From the NCBI GenBank assembly GCA_040384465.1, contig JAZKJF010000003.1, positions 496,001 to 560,000 on the forward strand: DNA of 64,000 nt, written 5' to 3'. This document shows, piece by piece, positions 49,099 through 57,028 of the stretch. The notes below the pieces were generated by a model. It was not told where the DNA came from and made no database searches. It saw only the letters and a program-made list of their open reading frames with translations. Source of the stretch: UBA5078 sp040384465. Lineage in GTDB: Bacteria > Pseudomonadota > Gammaproteobacteria > Pseudomonadales > Pseudohongiellaceae. A program made the position numbers and the translations under genes. Numbering within the stretch: position 1 is the stretch's first letter; each line of letters starts with the position of its first letter.

Positions 49099-51753
49099 TC
49101 AGAACGCAAACTGCCAGCTGGCATTGAGCGCACCACGCCGCGCCAGCTGAAAGCCGTTGACGTCTTCGTGAACCGGTTGGAGCCATTCCAGCGCCAGACT
49201 GTTACCAGCGAGGCGGCCCGCCGGAATGGTGTAGGCAAGCCCAACGCCCAGATCAAGAAAACGCCCACCCTGATTCCGGGGGAAATCCATCGGCCCGATG
49301 CGCGCATTGAAGTCATTGAAATCCCCGTGGATCGCACTGCGGTGGGTGTAGACACCACGCAGCGTGGCAGAGACCCCGCTGTGCCAGCCGTAGCTCGACC
49401 AGCTGGTAACTTGTGCCGTGTTGCCGAGGCGATACCCGGACTCGTTGTGGCTCTCCAGTCGCAGCACCCCATTGAGTTGCGCGCCCCACTGCCAACGCTC
49501 GCCATGCCCTGTGTAGGTCAGGCTGGGCAAGAGATCCCAAGTGCCGCTGCCGGTCTGCATGTCGAAGTGCATGAAGCCACCGTCGATGCGGAACATGCGC
49601 CGCATCTCCAAGTCGACTTCTCCCGTCGGCGCGCTGACGCCAAGCCCGGCATGCAGACTGTGAGTACTGGTTTCTTGCAGCTTGAACAGCCCGGCGATGA
49701 CGGTATCGCCAATCCCTCCGGACGTGTGCCCGCCGATGCCGGTGTGTTCGTGGACACCCGGCACGGCCGCAGGTCGCCCGGCCAGTTCGCGCAGGTTCAT
49801 GTCCATGTCCATGAACTGTGGCATCAGCATCAAGGTCAACCAGGGTGTCGGCGCATACATCAGGTCGATCATGTGCATCTTCATGTTCATGTAGGTGGGT
49901 ACATATCGACATTGAACGCTCTGACTGCAGCCTTGGCTGACCACCTCACCATCACTCACGCCATGACTGCCACCAAGCAGACTGCCGGCCTGTCGCGAAA
50001 AAGCATGCCGATATGCCAGCATGAAATCTCCGGCGTTGGGCAGCAGGTGTCCAAACATCACTCCCGCGCTGCCCGTATGTGCTGCATGCTGCCCCGCGCC
50101 CATCGGCATGCCCTGGTGCTGCGCATGCTCGCCCTCCAGTGCACGAGCGCGGCGCTGGGCACGCAGGCTGGCGGCGTCCAGATCCAGCCGCAGACCGGCA
50201 CTGATGAGCCGGAAGTCGAAATCGGCGTAGCGGCTGCTGTCACTGCCTCTCAGCGCCAGATGACTCTCGCGGCGGTAGTATTCCAGTGCAGATTCAAACA
50301 CCAAACCCCGGGTGATTTCCTTGCTCAGGGTCAAGCCCGCGCTGACGGAGCCAAAACCGGAAAGACGGTGATCGCTGGAAAAATGCTCTGGTAGCAAAGC
50401 CGGATTGAACACTTGTGGCCGCTCTGGATTCTCCGGATTGAAGCGCCGGTAGAACTGCTCGGACACCAGATAGGTCTGGTAGAAATCCGCCTCGCTCTGG
50501 CTGTAGTACCGCAGCCGGGGCGCCACCTGCCAGCCTCCAGCGAGCGGCTGAATCCATTGCGCTTCCAGTGTGTGGGCGCTGACACTCCAGTTATCGTGCG
50601 AATAGCCGTAGGAGAGATGTAACGCCGCATCCAGCCCTTCGACATAGCGCACCAGCTTGCTGTTGAAGGCGAGCTGACGGTTCTGGTTCGGGCGCTGCTC
50701 AAGCAGCACCCGCATGTCGGCTGTCACGGGTGAATTCGCCGGATTGGCCTGCACCTGTGCCTGATCGACAAACAGCACGGTCATCGCTTTGTAGGGGTTT
50801 TCCAGAAAGCCTTTGGAATCGGTGTATCCAAGCCCGAGATTGAGCAGGGTTTCGCGGTTGATGACTTGCGTCAGGTCGGCGTGTGCGGTCCAGTCCCGAC
50901 GATTCCCCTGCAATATCTCGGAACCCCGCCGCCGCTCGATGTCTTGCTGATAGGCACTACGGTTGAGATAGGGAAGCAGGTCAGGGTCCAGAATAGCGCT
51001 GGCCTCACTGCGGGTGTAGCCTCCGCCCAGCGTCACGCTCGTCAGTTTCTGATTGAAGTCGAGACGCAGGCTGAGATTGCCGTAGGCGGATTCGTAATCG
51101 TTTTCCAGCGAAACCCCTGTGCCACCTTCCAAGGCAGCTTCATCCCAGTCGTAGCCGAGCGAGAAATCAGCCTGATCCCGTGATTCCGGAGACGCAGAAG
51201 AGAGCACCTGCACTGCCTGCGTGTCGATCTCAGTGCCGCCACCAACGCTTGAGCGAGCGCGCAGTGGACGGCGCTCGGCATCCAACAGGAGTTGATTGTT
51301 GACGTAGGGAGAGGCACCTGCGACGACCACGCCGTCGGCAGAGTTTCTCAGCAACGCCCGATTGGGATTGCTGACCAGCGGCGCGGTAGTCACGGGGGTC
51401 GCGCCCGACCAGGTGTCCTGGGTGTAGCCGAAAGTGAAGCGGACTCTGTCCTGCAGATGCGCATTGACGCTGCCGTGCACCACATCGACATTCAGCGCTG
51501 GCAGCTGGCTGCGCGCATCGATCAGATCACGTCTGCCTTCCTTGTACTGACTGAACTGCAGACTGACGCCGTCAGCCCCAGCGTCCGCTGCCTGTGCCGT
51601 GGACACAACTCCCGGCAGCATTCCAGGTAACAACAATCCTGGCAGCAACAGCGCCGCCGCGCTGAGCGCCTGCAGCCGGGTACTGCCCGCACTGCTTGCA
51701 GCGGGGGTCGTCAAAAGTGGGTGTTCTACAGCAGGAGAGATTGTCACGGTCAA
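49099..51753 (-). CDS. DUF3570 barrel fused to a Met/His-rich second barrel; flavinylation motif
   Basis: 884 residues from a TTG (GAGG seven bases upstream; a GTG two codons on is possible). A signal peptide lies within residues 25-56 (cleavage near AQAADAG). Residues 57-535 read as a beta-barrel of alternating polar/aromatic strands, DUF3570-like. D113-T119 is DTWSGAT, matching the DxxSGAT motif that ApbE enzymes flavinylate. A His/Met-rich linker (539-561) leads to a second barrel-like part (562-884) with GHLLPNAGDFMLAYRH, a Met-rich strand block (621-653), GIGDTVIAGLFKL and a terminal Phe (NASWQFAF), resembling the MetA/transporter barrel family. It follows a DUF4266 gene and precedes apbE. 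Outer-membrane location is inferred. Confidence 0.75.
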   Translation of the reverse strand: MTVTISPAVEHPLLTTPAASSAGSTRLQALSAAALLLPGLLLPGMLPGVVSTAQAADAGADGVSLQFSQYKEGRRDLIDARSQLPALNVDVVHGSVNAHLQDRVRFTFGYTQDTWSGATPVTTAPLVSNPNRALLRNSADGVVVAGASPYVNNQLLLDAERRPLRARSSVGGGTEIDTQAVQVLSSASPESRDQADFSLGYDWDEAALEGGTGVSLENDYESAYGNLSLRLDFNQKLTSVTLGGGYTRSEASAILDPDLLPYLNRSAYQQDIERRRGSEILQGNRRDWTAHADLTQVINRETLLNLGLGYTDSKGFLENPYKAMTVLFVDQAQVQANPANSPVTADMRVLLEQRPNQNRQLAFNSKLVRYVEGLDAALHLSYGYSHDNWSVSAHTLEAQWIQPLAGGWQVAPRLRYYSQSEADFYQTYLVSEQFYRRFNPENPERPQVFNPALLPEHFSSDHRLSGFGSVSAGLTLSKEITRGLVFESALEYYRRESHLALRGSDSSRYADFDFRLISAGLRLDLDAASLRAQRRARALEGEHAQHQGMPMGAGQHAAHTGSAGVMFGHLLPNAGDFMLAYRHAFSRQAGSLLGGSHGVSDGEVVSQGCSQSVQCRYVPTYMNMKMHMIDLMYAPTPWLTLMLMPQFMDMDMNLRELAGRPAAVPGVHEHTGIGGHTSGGIGDTVIAGLFKLQETSTHSLHAGLGVSAPTGEVDLEMRRMFRIDGGFMHFDMQTGSGTWDLLPSLTYTGHGERWQWGAQLNGVLRLESHNESGYRLGNTAQVTSWSSYGWHSGVSATLRGVYTHRSAIHGDFNDFNARIGPMDFPRNQGGRFLDLGVGLAYTIPAGRLAGNSLALEWLQPVHEDVNGFQLARRGALNASWQFAF

Positions 51754-51762
51754 ATCGGAACC

Positions 51763-51981
51763 TCAGTAGCAGCCGCAGCCCCCACCGCCTCCCGCTTTGT
51801 TGATACTGGCTGCAGCCTCGCGGCTCTCGTAGGTGTGCGAACGAATGGTGTTCTGCATCGGAGTTGCTTCCAATGCCATGTGAGGCTTGGCAAGCACGCC
51901 GCGCTCCCAGGGTTGCACGTGGACGCAGCCGGCCAGCGGCAGAGCCAGCACGGCGAGCAGTATCAGCAGCGGTTTTTTCAC
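51763..51981 (-). CDS. DUF4266 lipoprotein
   Basis: 72 residues from a GTG with AGGAG seven bases upstream. The lipobox is LALPLAGC, followed by VHVQPWERGVLAKPHM, the DUF4266 signature, and a Gly/Cys tail (GGGGGCGCY). The mature lipoprotein is only about 50 residues. DUF4266 genes regularly sit beside DUF3570 and apbE genes. The two C-terminal Cys could bind metal or crosslink; this is inference. Only nine bases separate it from the barrel gene. Confidence 0.85.
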   Translation of the reverse strand: MKKPLLILLAVLALPLAGCVHVQPWERGVLAKPHMALEATPMQNTIRSHTYESREAAASINKAGGGGGCGCY

Positions 51982-51992
51982 ACCTTTGCTCC

Positions 51993-52463
51993 TCACTCGA
52001 ATTGATCGACGATGATTTCTGTTCCGGTGTGGTCGTTGTTGACTGTCATGCAGTGCCACTCCAGATCAAAGCTGCGCGCACCGGCTGCAGTCTTGTTTAG
52101 CAGCAATTGGTATACGCCATTGCCTGCCGTCAGCACCGCGTAGGGACTGTAGTCGGCATTGCCCGACACGAGATCGGTGACACTGGTGGCACGCACGCCC
52201 TTGAGCACCTGCAGGTTCACCAGCATGCCGGCCTGTGCAGGAGAATTGTCCCGCACTCTGGCCATGAGGTAGTGAGCCGGGCCTGACCCATCGTCGAAAC
52301 AGGTGATGCGAACCAGCCCGGTAAAGCTCGCCTTGCTGCCAGCCGCGTCCATGACAGCACCGCCGCCATGAGCGAAGACCTGCGTGGCAGGAACCAATGC
52401 TGCCAGCAGGAAGGCCTGCAGCAACCTGAGCACGGTGCATTTCATCGACAAGCGCTTGTTCAC
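51993..52463 (-). CDS. Secreted protein with predicted N-terminal His (first partner)
   Basis: 156 residues from a GTG (AGGAG six bases upstream); an ATG six codons later would shorten the signal's basic region. The signal peptide ends VFA with His as the next residue, giving a mature HGGGAVMD start. About 125 residues of mostly beta-type sequence follow, with two Cys (ITCFDDGS and LEWHCMTV) likely to form a disulfide, and AHYLMARVRD. I do not recognise the family. It lies 11 bases before the DUF4266 gene and overlaps nothing. Confidence 0.75.
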   Translation of the reverse strand: MNKRLSMKCTVLRLLQAFLLAALVPATQVFAHGGGAVMDAAGSKASFTGLVRITCFDDGSGPAHYLMARVRDNSPAQAGMLVNLQVLKGVRATSVTDLVSGNADYSPYAVLTAGNGVYQLLLNKTAAGARSFDLEWHCMTVNNDHTGTEIIVDQFE

Positions 52464-52483
52464 ATCTTTCTCCTGTTCAAGTT

Positions 52484-53236
52484 TCAAAGTGCTGGCCAAA
52501 CCTGCATGCCCTTGTACTTGATCGGCATGTCGCGGATCAGCTGTGTCGCAGAAGGCGACACTGTAACAGCCACGCCGGTGCCACAGGATGTGGGCAACGG
52601 GTTGGTGGCCTGGTTCCGGGTAATCGTCAGCGATGCCGCGCCAGCAGTCGGTGCGTCATACGGAGTCCCGAGCCCGGCCTGTGTCCAGAATTCTGCGGAA
52701 GGACCGTCAGGCCCCTCCACATGCAGATCGGCGGTTTTGGTGATGTTGCAGATGTCCACAATGTTGACTGTGAAGCGCACGCTGGTCGCGCAGGAGGTCG
52801 GCACAATGTTGGTGGCATTCACACGAAACGGCACGTAGGCGACCATGTGGTTGGGCATGCCCGGACCACCGCCTGCCCAGAGACCAACCACATTGCCAGT
52901 CGGGCCATTCTTCTCATCCACTTCGTCAAACGCGGCACGGGTAAACAGCGGCTGAATGTTCGGCCCCCAGTTGGAAACGAAGTCTGTCAGCGGGCCGGTG
53001 TGGGCTTGTCCACCAGCAGTGATAATGGAGTCCACTCCATCCGGAAACACCACCGAGGTGGCAATCACGCGCTTGCTGGCGCTGCAGGCATGGCCGATCT
53101 GTACATTGTTGACGACACGCACCCCTTCCGACATGGTCGAGGTTTCCAGTGTGGTGTGGGCCAGTGCAACCTGTCCAAGGCCGAGCAATGCGGCGGTTGC
53201 GAAGGTGTGGGTCATTGCTTTGAGAGACTGCTTCAT
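52484..53236 (-). CDS. Secreted DUF1775/YcnI-like protein with predicted N-terminal His
   Basis: 250 residues. The signal peptide ends VALA and the mature protein would start HTTLETSTMSEG, then VQIGHACSASK. YcnI-type DUF1775 proteins also begin with His after cleavage (AHVT...) followed by a GC-containing strand, and bind copper through that His; the similarity here is weak and is my inference. Four Cys (GHAC, TSCA, DICN, TSCG) could form two disulfides. It is the first gene of the five-gene cluster; the promoter should lie in 53237-53370, upstream of a REP pair. Confidence 0.68.
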   Translation of the reverse strand: MKQSLKAMTHTFATAALLGLGQVALAHTTLETSTMSEGVRVVNNVQIGHACSASKRVIATSVVFPDGVDSIITAGGQAHTGPLTDFVSNWGPNIQPLFTRAAFDEVDEKNGPTGNVVGLWAGGGPGMPNHMVAYVPFRVNATNIVPTSCATSVRFTVNIVDICNITKTADLHVEGPDGPSAEFWTQAGLGTPYDAPTAGAASLTITRNQATNPLPTSCGTGVAVTVSPSATQLIRDMPIKYKGMQVWPAL

Positions 53237-53367
53237 CCTGTTTTCCTCTGCTGCTTCCGGAGATGTGTGACGATGTGGCCATCATTGCCGCGCACCACCC
53301 AAAGCACAATGCGACAAAACAGCGCACCCTGTCGCAATCCCTGTGGGACACCCTTGCCCTTCCCCCG

Positions 53368-53446
53368 CTGTATGAGCCTGTCCTGCAGGCGACCAACGCG
53401 TGCCGCAGAATCGCACAACCGTCGCCTGCAGGGCAGGCTCCTACAG
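53368..53446. repeat. REP pair in the divergent gap before argH
   Basis: Left unit 53368-53393 (CTGTATGAGCCTGTCCTGCA..., one change in the core) and right unit 53421-53446 (GTCGCCTGCAGGGCAGGCTC...), in inverted orientation with a 27-base spacer. Confidence 0.9.
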
Positions 53447-53460
53447 AGACGATATGTTGT

Positions 53461-53466
53461 TATAAT
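53461..53466 (+). promoter_or_regulatory. Candidate -10 hexamer of argH
   Basis: A consensus TATAAT lies 43 bases before the probable argH start. The -35 position would fall in the right REP unit and has no TTGACA-like sequence, so the promoter, if real, depends on other contacts. Confidence 0.4.
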
Positions 53467-53508
53467 CGCCGCCCCTGAGCGCCAGACGGCATGAGTGAGA
53501 GAAGGACT

Positions 53509-54909
53509 ATGAGCGACAAGACACAAGACGCGATCAAACCCTGGGGCGGCCGCTTCAGCGAACCCACCGACGCCTTCGTGGAACGCTTCACTGCGTCCGT
53601 CACCTTCGACAAGCGCCTCTATCACCATGACATCAATGGCTCCATCGCCCACGCCACCATGCTCGGCAAGGTCGGCATCCTCACGGCGCAGGAAGTGACG
53701 GACATCATCAACGGGCTGGAAGGCATTCGCGAAGACATCGTCGCCGGACGCTTCGAGTGGTCCGTGGCGCTGGAAGATGTGCACATGAACATCGAGACTG
53801 AGCTGACCAAACGCATCGGCATCAGTGGCAAGAAGCTGCACACCGGCCGCTCGCGCAATGACCAGGTCGCCACCGACATTCGCCTGTATGTGCGCGATGA
53901 GATCGACACCATCGGCAAAGAACTGACTCGTCTGCAGCAGGCGCTGCTCGATGTCGCCGAGCGCGAAGCCGAGACCATCATGCCTGGCTTCACCCATCTG
54001 CAGACCGCCCAGCCCATCACCTTCGGCCACCACATGATGGCCTGGTACGAGATGCTGGAGCGCGACTTCGGTCGACTGCAGGATTGCCGTGTGCGCTTGA
54101 ATTATTCCCCACTGGGCGCCGCCGCGCTGGCAGGCACCAGCTACCCGATCGACCGCGAATATACCGCGCAGCTGCTCGGCTTCACTGCCGCCACGCGCAA
54201 CTCGCTGGATTCGGTGAGCGACCGTGACTTCGCCATCGAGCTGGCCGCCTGCGCGAGCATTCTGATGACGCACCTGTCGCGCTTCTCGGAAGAACTGGTG
54301 CTGTGGACGTCCTCGCAGTTCGACTTCGTGGATTTGCCCGACCGCTTCTGCACCGGCTCGTCGATCATGCCGCAGAAGAAGAACCCCGACGTGCCCGAGC
54401 TGGTGCGTGGCAAGACCGGCCGCGTCAACGGCCATCTGGTGGCACTGCTGACGCTGATGAAGTCCCAGCCACTGGCCTACAACAAGGACAATCAGGAAGA
54501 CAAAGAACCGCTGTTCGATTTGATCGACACGGTGCGCGACTGCTTGAAGGCGTACGCGGACATGGTGCCCGCGATCAAGCCGAAGAAGGAGAATCTCTAC
54601 AACGCGGCATTGAAGGGTTACGCGACGGCGACGGATCTGGCGGACTATCTCGTCCGCAAGGGCATCGCCTTCCGCGACGCCCACGAGATCGTCGGCAAGT
54701 CAGTCGCCTATGGCATCGCACAGAAGAAGGATCTGAGTGCGCTGTCACTGGCTGAACTGCAGCAGTTCTCGGCGCAGATCAGTGACGACGTATTCAAGGT
54801 GCTGACGCTGGAAGGCTCGGTGCAGGCACGCAACCACGTCGGCGGCACGGCCCCAAACCAAGTCCGCGCCGCTGTCGCCAAACGCCGCACCGACATCGCT
54901 GCCCGCTAA
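53509..54909 (+). CDS. argH: ArgH, argininosuccinate lyase
   Basis: 466 residues from the ATG after GAGAGAAGG; another ATG 18 bases upstream is in frame. WGGRFSEPTDAFVERF, GRSRNDQVATD, GFTHLQTAQPITFGHH and the fumarase-superfamily loop GSSIMPQKKNPD identify it. It splits argininosuccinate into arginine and fumarate. The hemC...argH neighbourhood is common in Pseudomonas-like genomes. Confidence 0.98.
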   Translation: MSDKTQDAIKPWGGRFSEPTDAFVERFTASVTFDKRLYHHDINGSIAHATMLGKVGILTAQEVTDIINGLEGIREDIVAGRFEWSVALEDVHMNIETELTKRIGISGKKLHTGRSRNDQVATDIRLYVRDEIDTIGKELTRLQQALLDVAEREAETIMPGFTHLQTAQPITFGHHMMAWYEMLERDFGRLQDCRVRLNYSPLGAAALAGTSYPIDREYTAQLLGFTAATRNSLDSVSDRDFAIELAACASILMTHLSRFSEELVLWTSSQFDFVDLPDRFCTGSSIMPQKKNPDVPELVRGKTGRVNGHLVALLTLMKSQPLAYNKDNQEDKEPLFDLIDTVRDCLKAYADMVPAIKPKKENLYNAALKGYATATDLADYLVRKGIAFRDAHEIVGKSVAYGIAQKKDLSALSLAELQQFSAQISDDVFKVLTLEGSVQARNHVGGTAPNQVRAAVAKRRTDIAAR

Positions 54910-54929
54910 CCACTTTGCCGCTGTACCCC

Positions 54930-54954
54930 TGTGGGAGCGGGCCCGCCCGCGATG
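54930..54954 (+). repeat. REP unit (GTGGGAGCGG type) after argH
   Basis: TGTGGGAGCGGGCCCGCCCG then CGATG: the same type as at 30657, 20 bases after the argH stop. Confidence 0.88.
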
Positions 54955-54960
54955 AGAATT

Positions 54961-55005
54961 TGGGGTCAGAGTAAAAATACAGGCTGTATTTTTACTCTGA
55001 CCCCA
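54961..55005. repeat. GGGGTCAGAG long inverted repeat, copy 3
   Basis: Arms of 22 bases around one G, containing GGGGTCAGAGTAAAAATAC. Shorter outer arms than copies 1 and 2. It lies between the convergent argH and HtrA genes. Confidence 0.93.
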
Positions 55006-55006
55006 C

Positions 55007-55072
55007 CTGTATGAGCCTGCCCTGCAGGCGACTGGAGTTGCTAAAAGTCGCCTGCAGGGCAGGCTCATACAG
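55007..55072. repeat. REP pair after argH
   Basis: Two inverted units (CTGTATGAGCCTGCCCTGCA... and complement) with about a 10-base spacer. They end three bases before the HtrA stop codon. Confidence 0.92.
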
Positions 55073-55075
55073 AGT

Positions 55076-56158
55076 CTATCTCTCTGCAGTCCCCTGCAGC
55101 TCAATCTCGTAAGTCTGGGTCTCGCTGTCCCGCCGCGTGGTCACGGTGACCACATCGCCAGCCCGGTGGTTCTCAAGCGCATTGAGCAGATCGTCTTCAT
55201 TGCTGATCTCCTCGCCCTCGATCGCCGTGATCACATCCCCCAGCAGAATGCCCTGATTGGTCTCGCGCAGACCACGCAAGCCCGCACGCTCTGAACCGCC
55301 ACCCTCGATTACATCCATCACCACCACGCCCTCAATCTGCGCGTTCTGTCGGTAGTAGTCCGCATACTGCGCAGGCAACACGGAGATGCCCATCGTCGGC
55401 GTCTGTACCTGCCCGTAAGTAATCAGCTCCGGCACGATCTTCTTCACCGTGTTGGCAGGAATCGCGAAACCGATCCCCGAGCTCGCGCCGGTCGGACTGT
55501 AAATCGCGGTGTTCACGCCCACCAGCTGACCCAGTGAATTGAGCAGCGGCCCGCCAGAATTGCCGGGATTGATCGCGGCATCGGTCTGGATCACATCACG
55601 AATCTTGCGGCGACTGACCGAATCGATCTCGCGGCCCAGCGCGCTCACCACCCCAACGGTCAGCGTCGTGTCCAGCCCGAACGGATTGCCGATGGCGATC
55701 ACCTTGCGTCCCACCTCCAACAGCGACGAATCGCCCACCTGAATCGGTGTCAGCTTCTCCTGCGGCGCGTCGATCCGCAGCACGGCCAGATCCTTGTCCG
55801 GCTCATAGCCCACCACTTCCGCGTCGTAGGCACTGCCATCCTGCAGCGTCACTGTCAGCCGCGACGCCTGCTGGATCACGTGGAAGTTGGTGACCACATA
55901 GCCTTCCTTGCTCCACACAAACCCCGAGCCACTGCCCTGCGGTACCTCCTGCGGGTTCAACGAATAGTAGGAACGCTGCACCAGCCGCGAGTTGGTGATA
56001 TAGACCACCGACGGGCTGGCCTGCTTGAAGACCTCGATATTGTTCGACTCATCATCGGTCTTGAAGGTGGCGTAGTCCTGCTGCGCAATAGCACTGCCAG
56101 CGGCCAGCTGCAGGCCCAGCAGAGCGACGAAGGGAAGCCAGTATTGGCGTGAGTTCAT
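55076..56158 (-). CDS. HtrA/Deg-family (S1C) serine protease, one PDZ domain
   Basis: 360 residues from MNSRQYWLPFVALL. A signal peptide (about 1-25, GSAIAQQ) precedes the trypsin-like domain with the triad in TNFHVI (His), DKDLAVLRI (Asp) and INPGNSGGPLL (Ser). One PDZ domain closes the protein (MGISVLPAQ to about 345), with the insertion GLRGLRETNQGILLGDVI seen in plant/cyanobacterial Deg1-like members. It is soluble-periplasmic rather than clearly anchored like DegS. It probably degrades or processes misfolded envelope proteins. Confidence 0.9.
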   Translation of the reverse strand: MNSRQYWLPFVALLGLQLAAGSAIAQQDYATFKTDDESNNIEVFKQASPSVVYITNSRLVQRSYYSLNPQEVPQGSGSGFVWSKEGYVVTNFHVIQQASRLTVTLQDGSAYDAEVVGYEPDKDLAVLRIDAPQEKLTPIQVGDSSLLEVGRKVIAIGNPFGLDTTLTVGVVSALGREIDSVSRRKIRDVIQTDAAINPGNSGGPLLNSLGQLVGVNTAIYSPTGASSGIGFAIPANTVKKIVPELITYGQVQTPTMGISVLPAQYADYYRQNAQIEGVVVMDVIEGGGSERAGLRGLRETNQGILLGDVITAIEGEEISNEDDLLNALENHRAGDVVTVTTRRDSETQTYEIELQGTAER

Positions 56159-56273
56159 GGTGAAAAGGTCCTGTTTGGCGCCGCGTTTACGGCGGCTTTG
56201 TGGAGCCATTAGATGGTGGCGGGAGGGTGGAAATCAAGGCATGGAAACGCACTTCTGGTAGCGATTCAGGCGA

Positions 56274-56783
56274 TCAACCCCCCGGCCGGAACCGCGACAG
56301 AATATCCAGCGCCTCGTGCACAGCAGTTAAATAGTCCTCACCATCTGTCTCTGTCCTGATGAATACTCCGAGGCCACCTTCGATATCTTTCATATACTCG
56401 ACCAGATACCCATCAGGCTTCTTGAAAATGAATCCGCTGGGGCCAGGGTCGAGAGATGTCGTGAAGATCAGTTCGTAGTGAAGTATCAGCGGAATTGATT
56501 CGAGCGCCTGGCCGTAATAAATCCTGGTCCCTTGCCTGCTCAAACGATTGCTGACAGACACTATGTAAACACGAGAAGTGTCATTTATGGTGATCTGATA
56601 CTGCTCTTCAGCAAGTCCTTCCGGAGCGACGGCCTCAACTTGATAGTCGCCAATCAAATCAAATTCAACGAGACCGTCGATTGCGAGCTCTGCACTTTGT
56701 GCTGCTGAACCGAGTAGCAGTAATGCCGCACACAGAAAATTGGCGGCGTGATATTTACGTCCTTCCATAGACATTCTCCTCAT
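56274..56783 (-). CDS. Hypothetical secreted protein
   Basis: 169 residues (the start may be five codons later). A signal peptide (about 12-30, ending AAQSAEL) leads to a mostly beta-type domain with FDLIGDYQVEAVAPEGL and a C-terminal helix (DYLTAVHEALDILSRF). No family recognised. The ATGA overlap with the DUF2442 gene upstream suggests co-transcription with the DUF4160/DUF2442 pair, but the proteins have no evident link. Base composition is more A+T rich than the core genes. Confidence 0.6.
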   Translation of the reverse strand: MRRMSMEGRKYHAANFLCAALLLLGSAAQSAELAIDGLVEFDLIGDYQVEAVAPEGLAEEQYQITINDTSRVYIVSVSNRLSRQGTRIYYGQALESIPLILHYELIFTTSLDPGPSGFIFKKPDGYLVEYMKDIEGGLGVFIRTETDGEDYLTAVHEALDILSRFRPGG

Positions 56784-57028
56784 GCGTGTAGATTTCCCTC
56801 AACCTCCGCCCACCTCGCCTGAATTGTGTCAGCTGAAAGATCGGCCCCGCATCCCCACTCGATGAAGTACTTTCCATTACTGACTTTACGAAACTCAACG
56901 GCATCCCTCAAAGGAGAGAATGCCTCGGAGTGCAAGTACGGTTTCACATCAAAGTAGCCAGCTCTTCCGTCGTCTGATTTTATGAACAGAACACAATCGT
57001 CCTGAGGAATTATCTCTGCAATATTCAT
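56780..57028 (-). CDS. DUF2442 family protein
   Basis: 82 residues. LFIKSDDGRAGYFDVKPYLHSEAFSPLRD and IEWGCGADLSADTI are the DUF2442 pattern. It overlaps the DUF4160 gene upstream by an ATGA junction; the two families recur as a pair, and have been suggested as a toxin-antitoxin-like module. No activity is proven. Confidence 0.85.
   Translation of the reverse strand: MNIAEIIPQDDCVLFIKSDDGRAGYFDVKPYLHSEAFSPLRDAVEFRKVSNGKYFIEWGCGADLSADTIQARWAEVEGNLHA

Noticed and set aside
48961..50394. 477-residue open frame on the plus strand
   Set aside because: Antisense to apbE and the barrel gene; no start signal or family features.
53233..54684. 483-residue open frame on the minus strand
   Set aside because: Antisense to argH, which is complete and certain.
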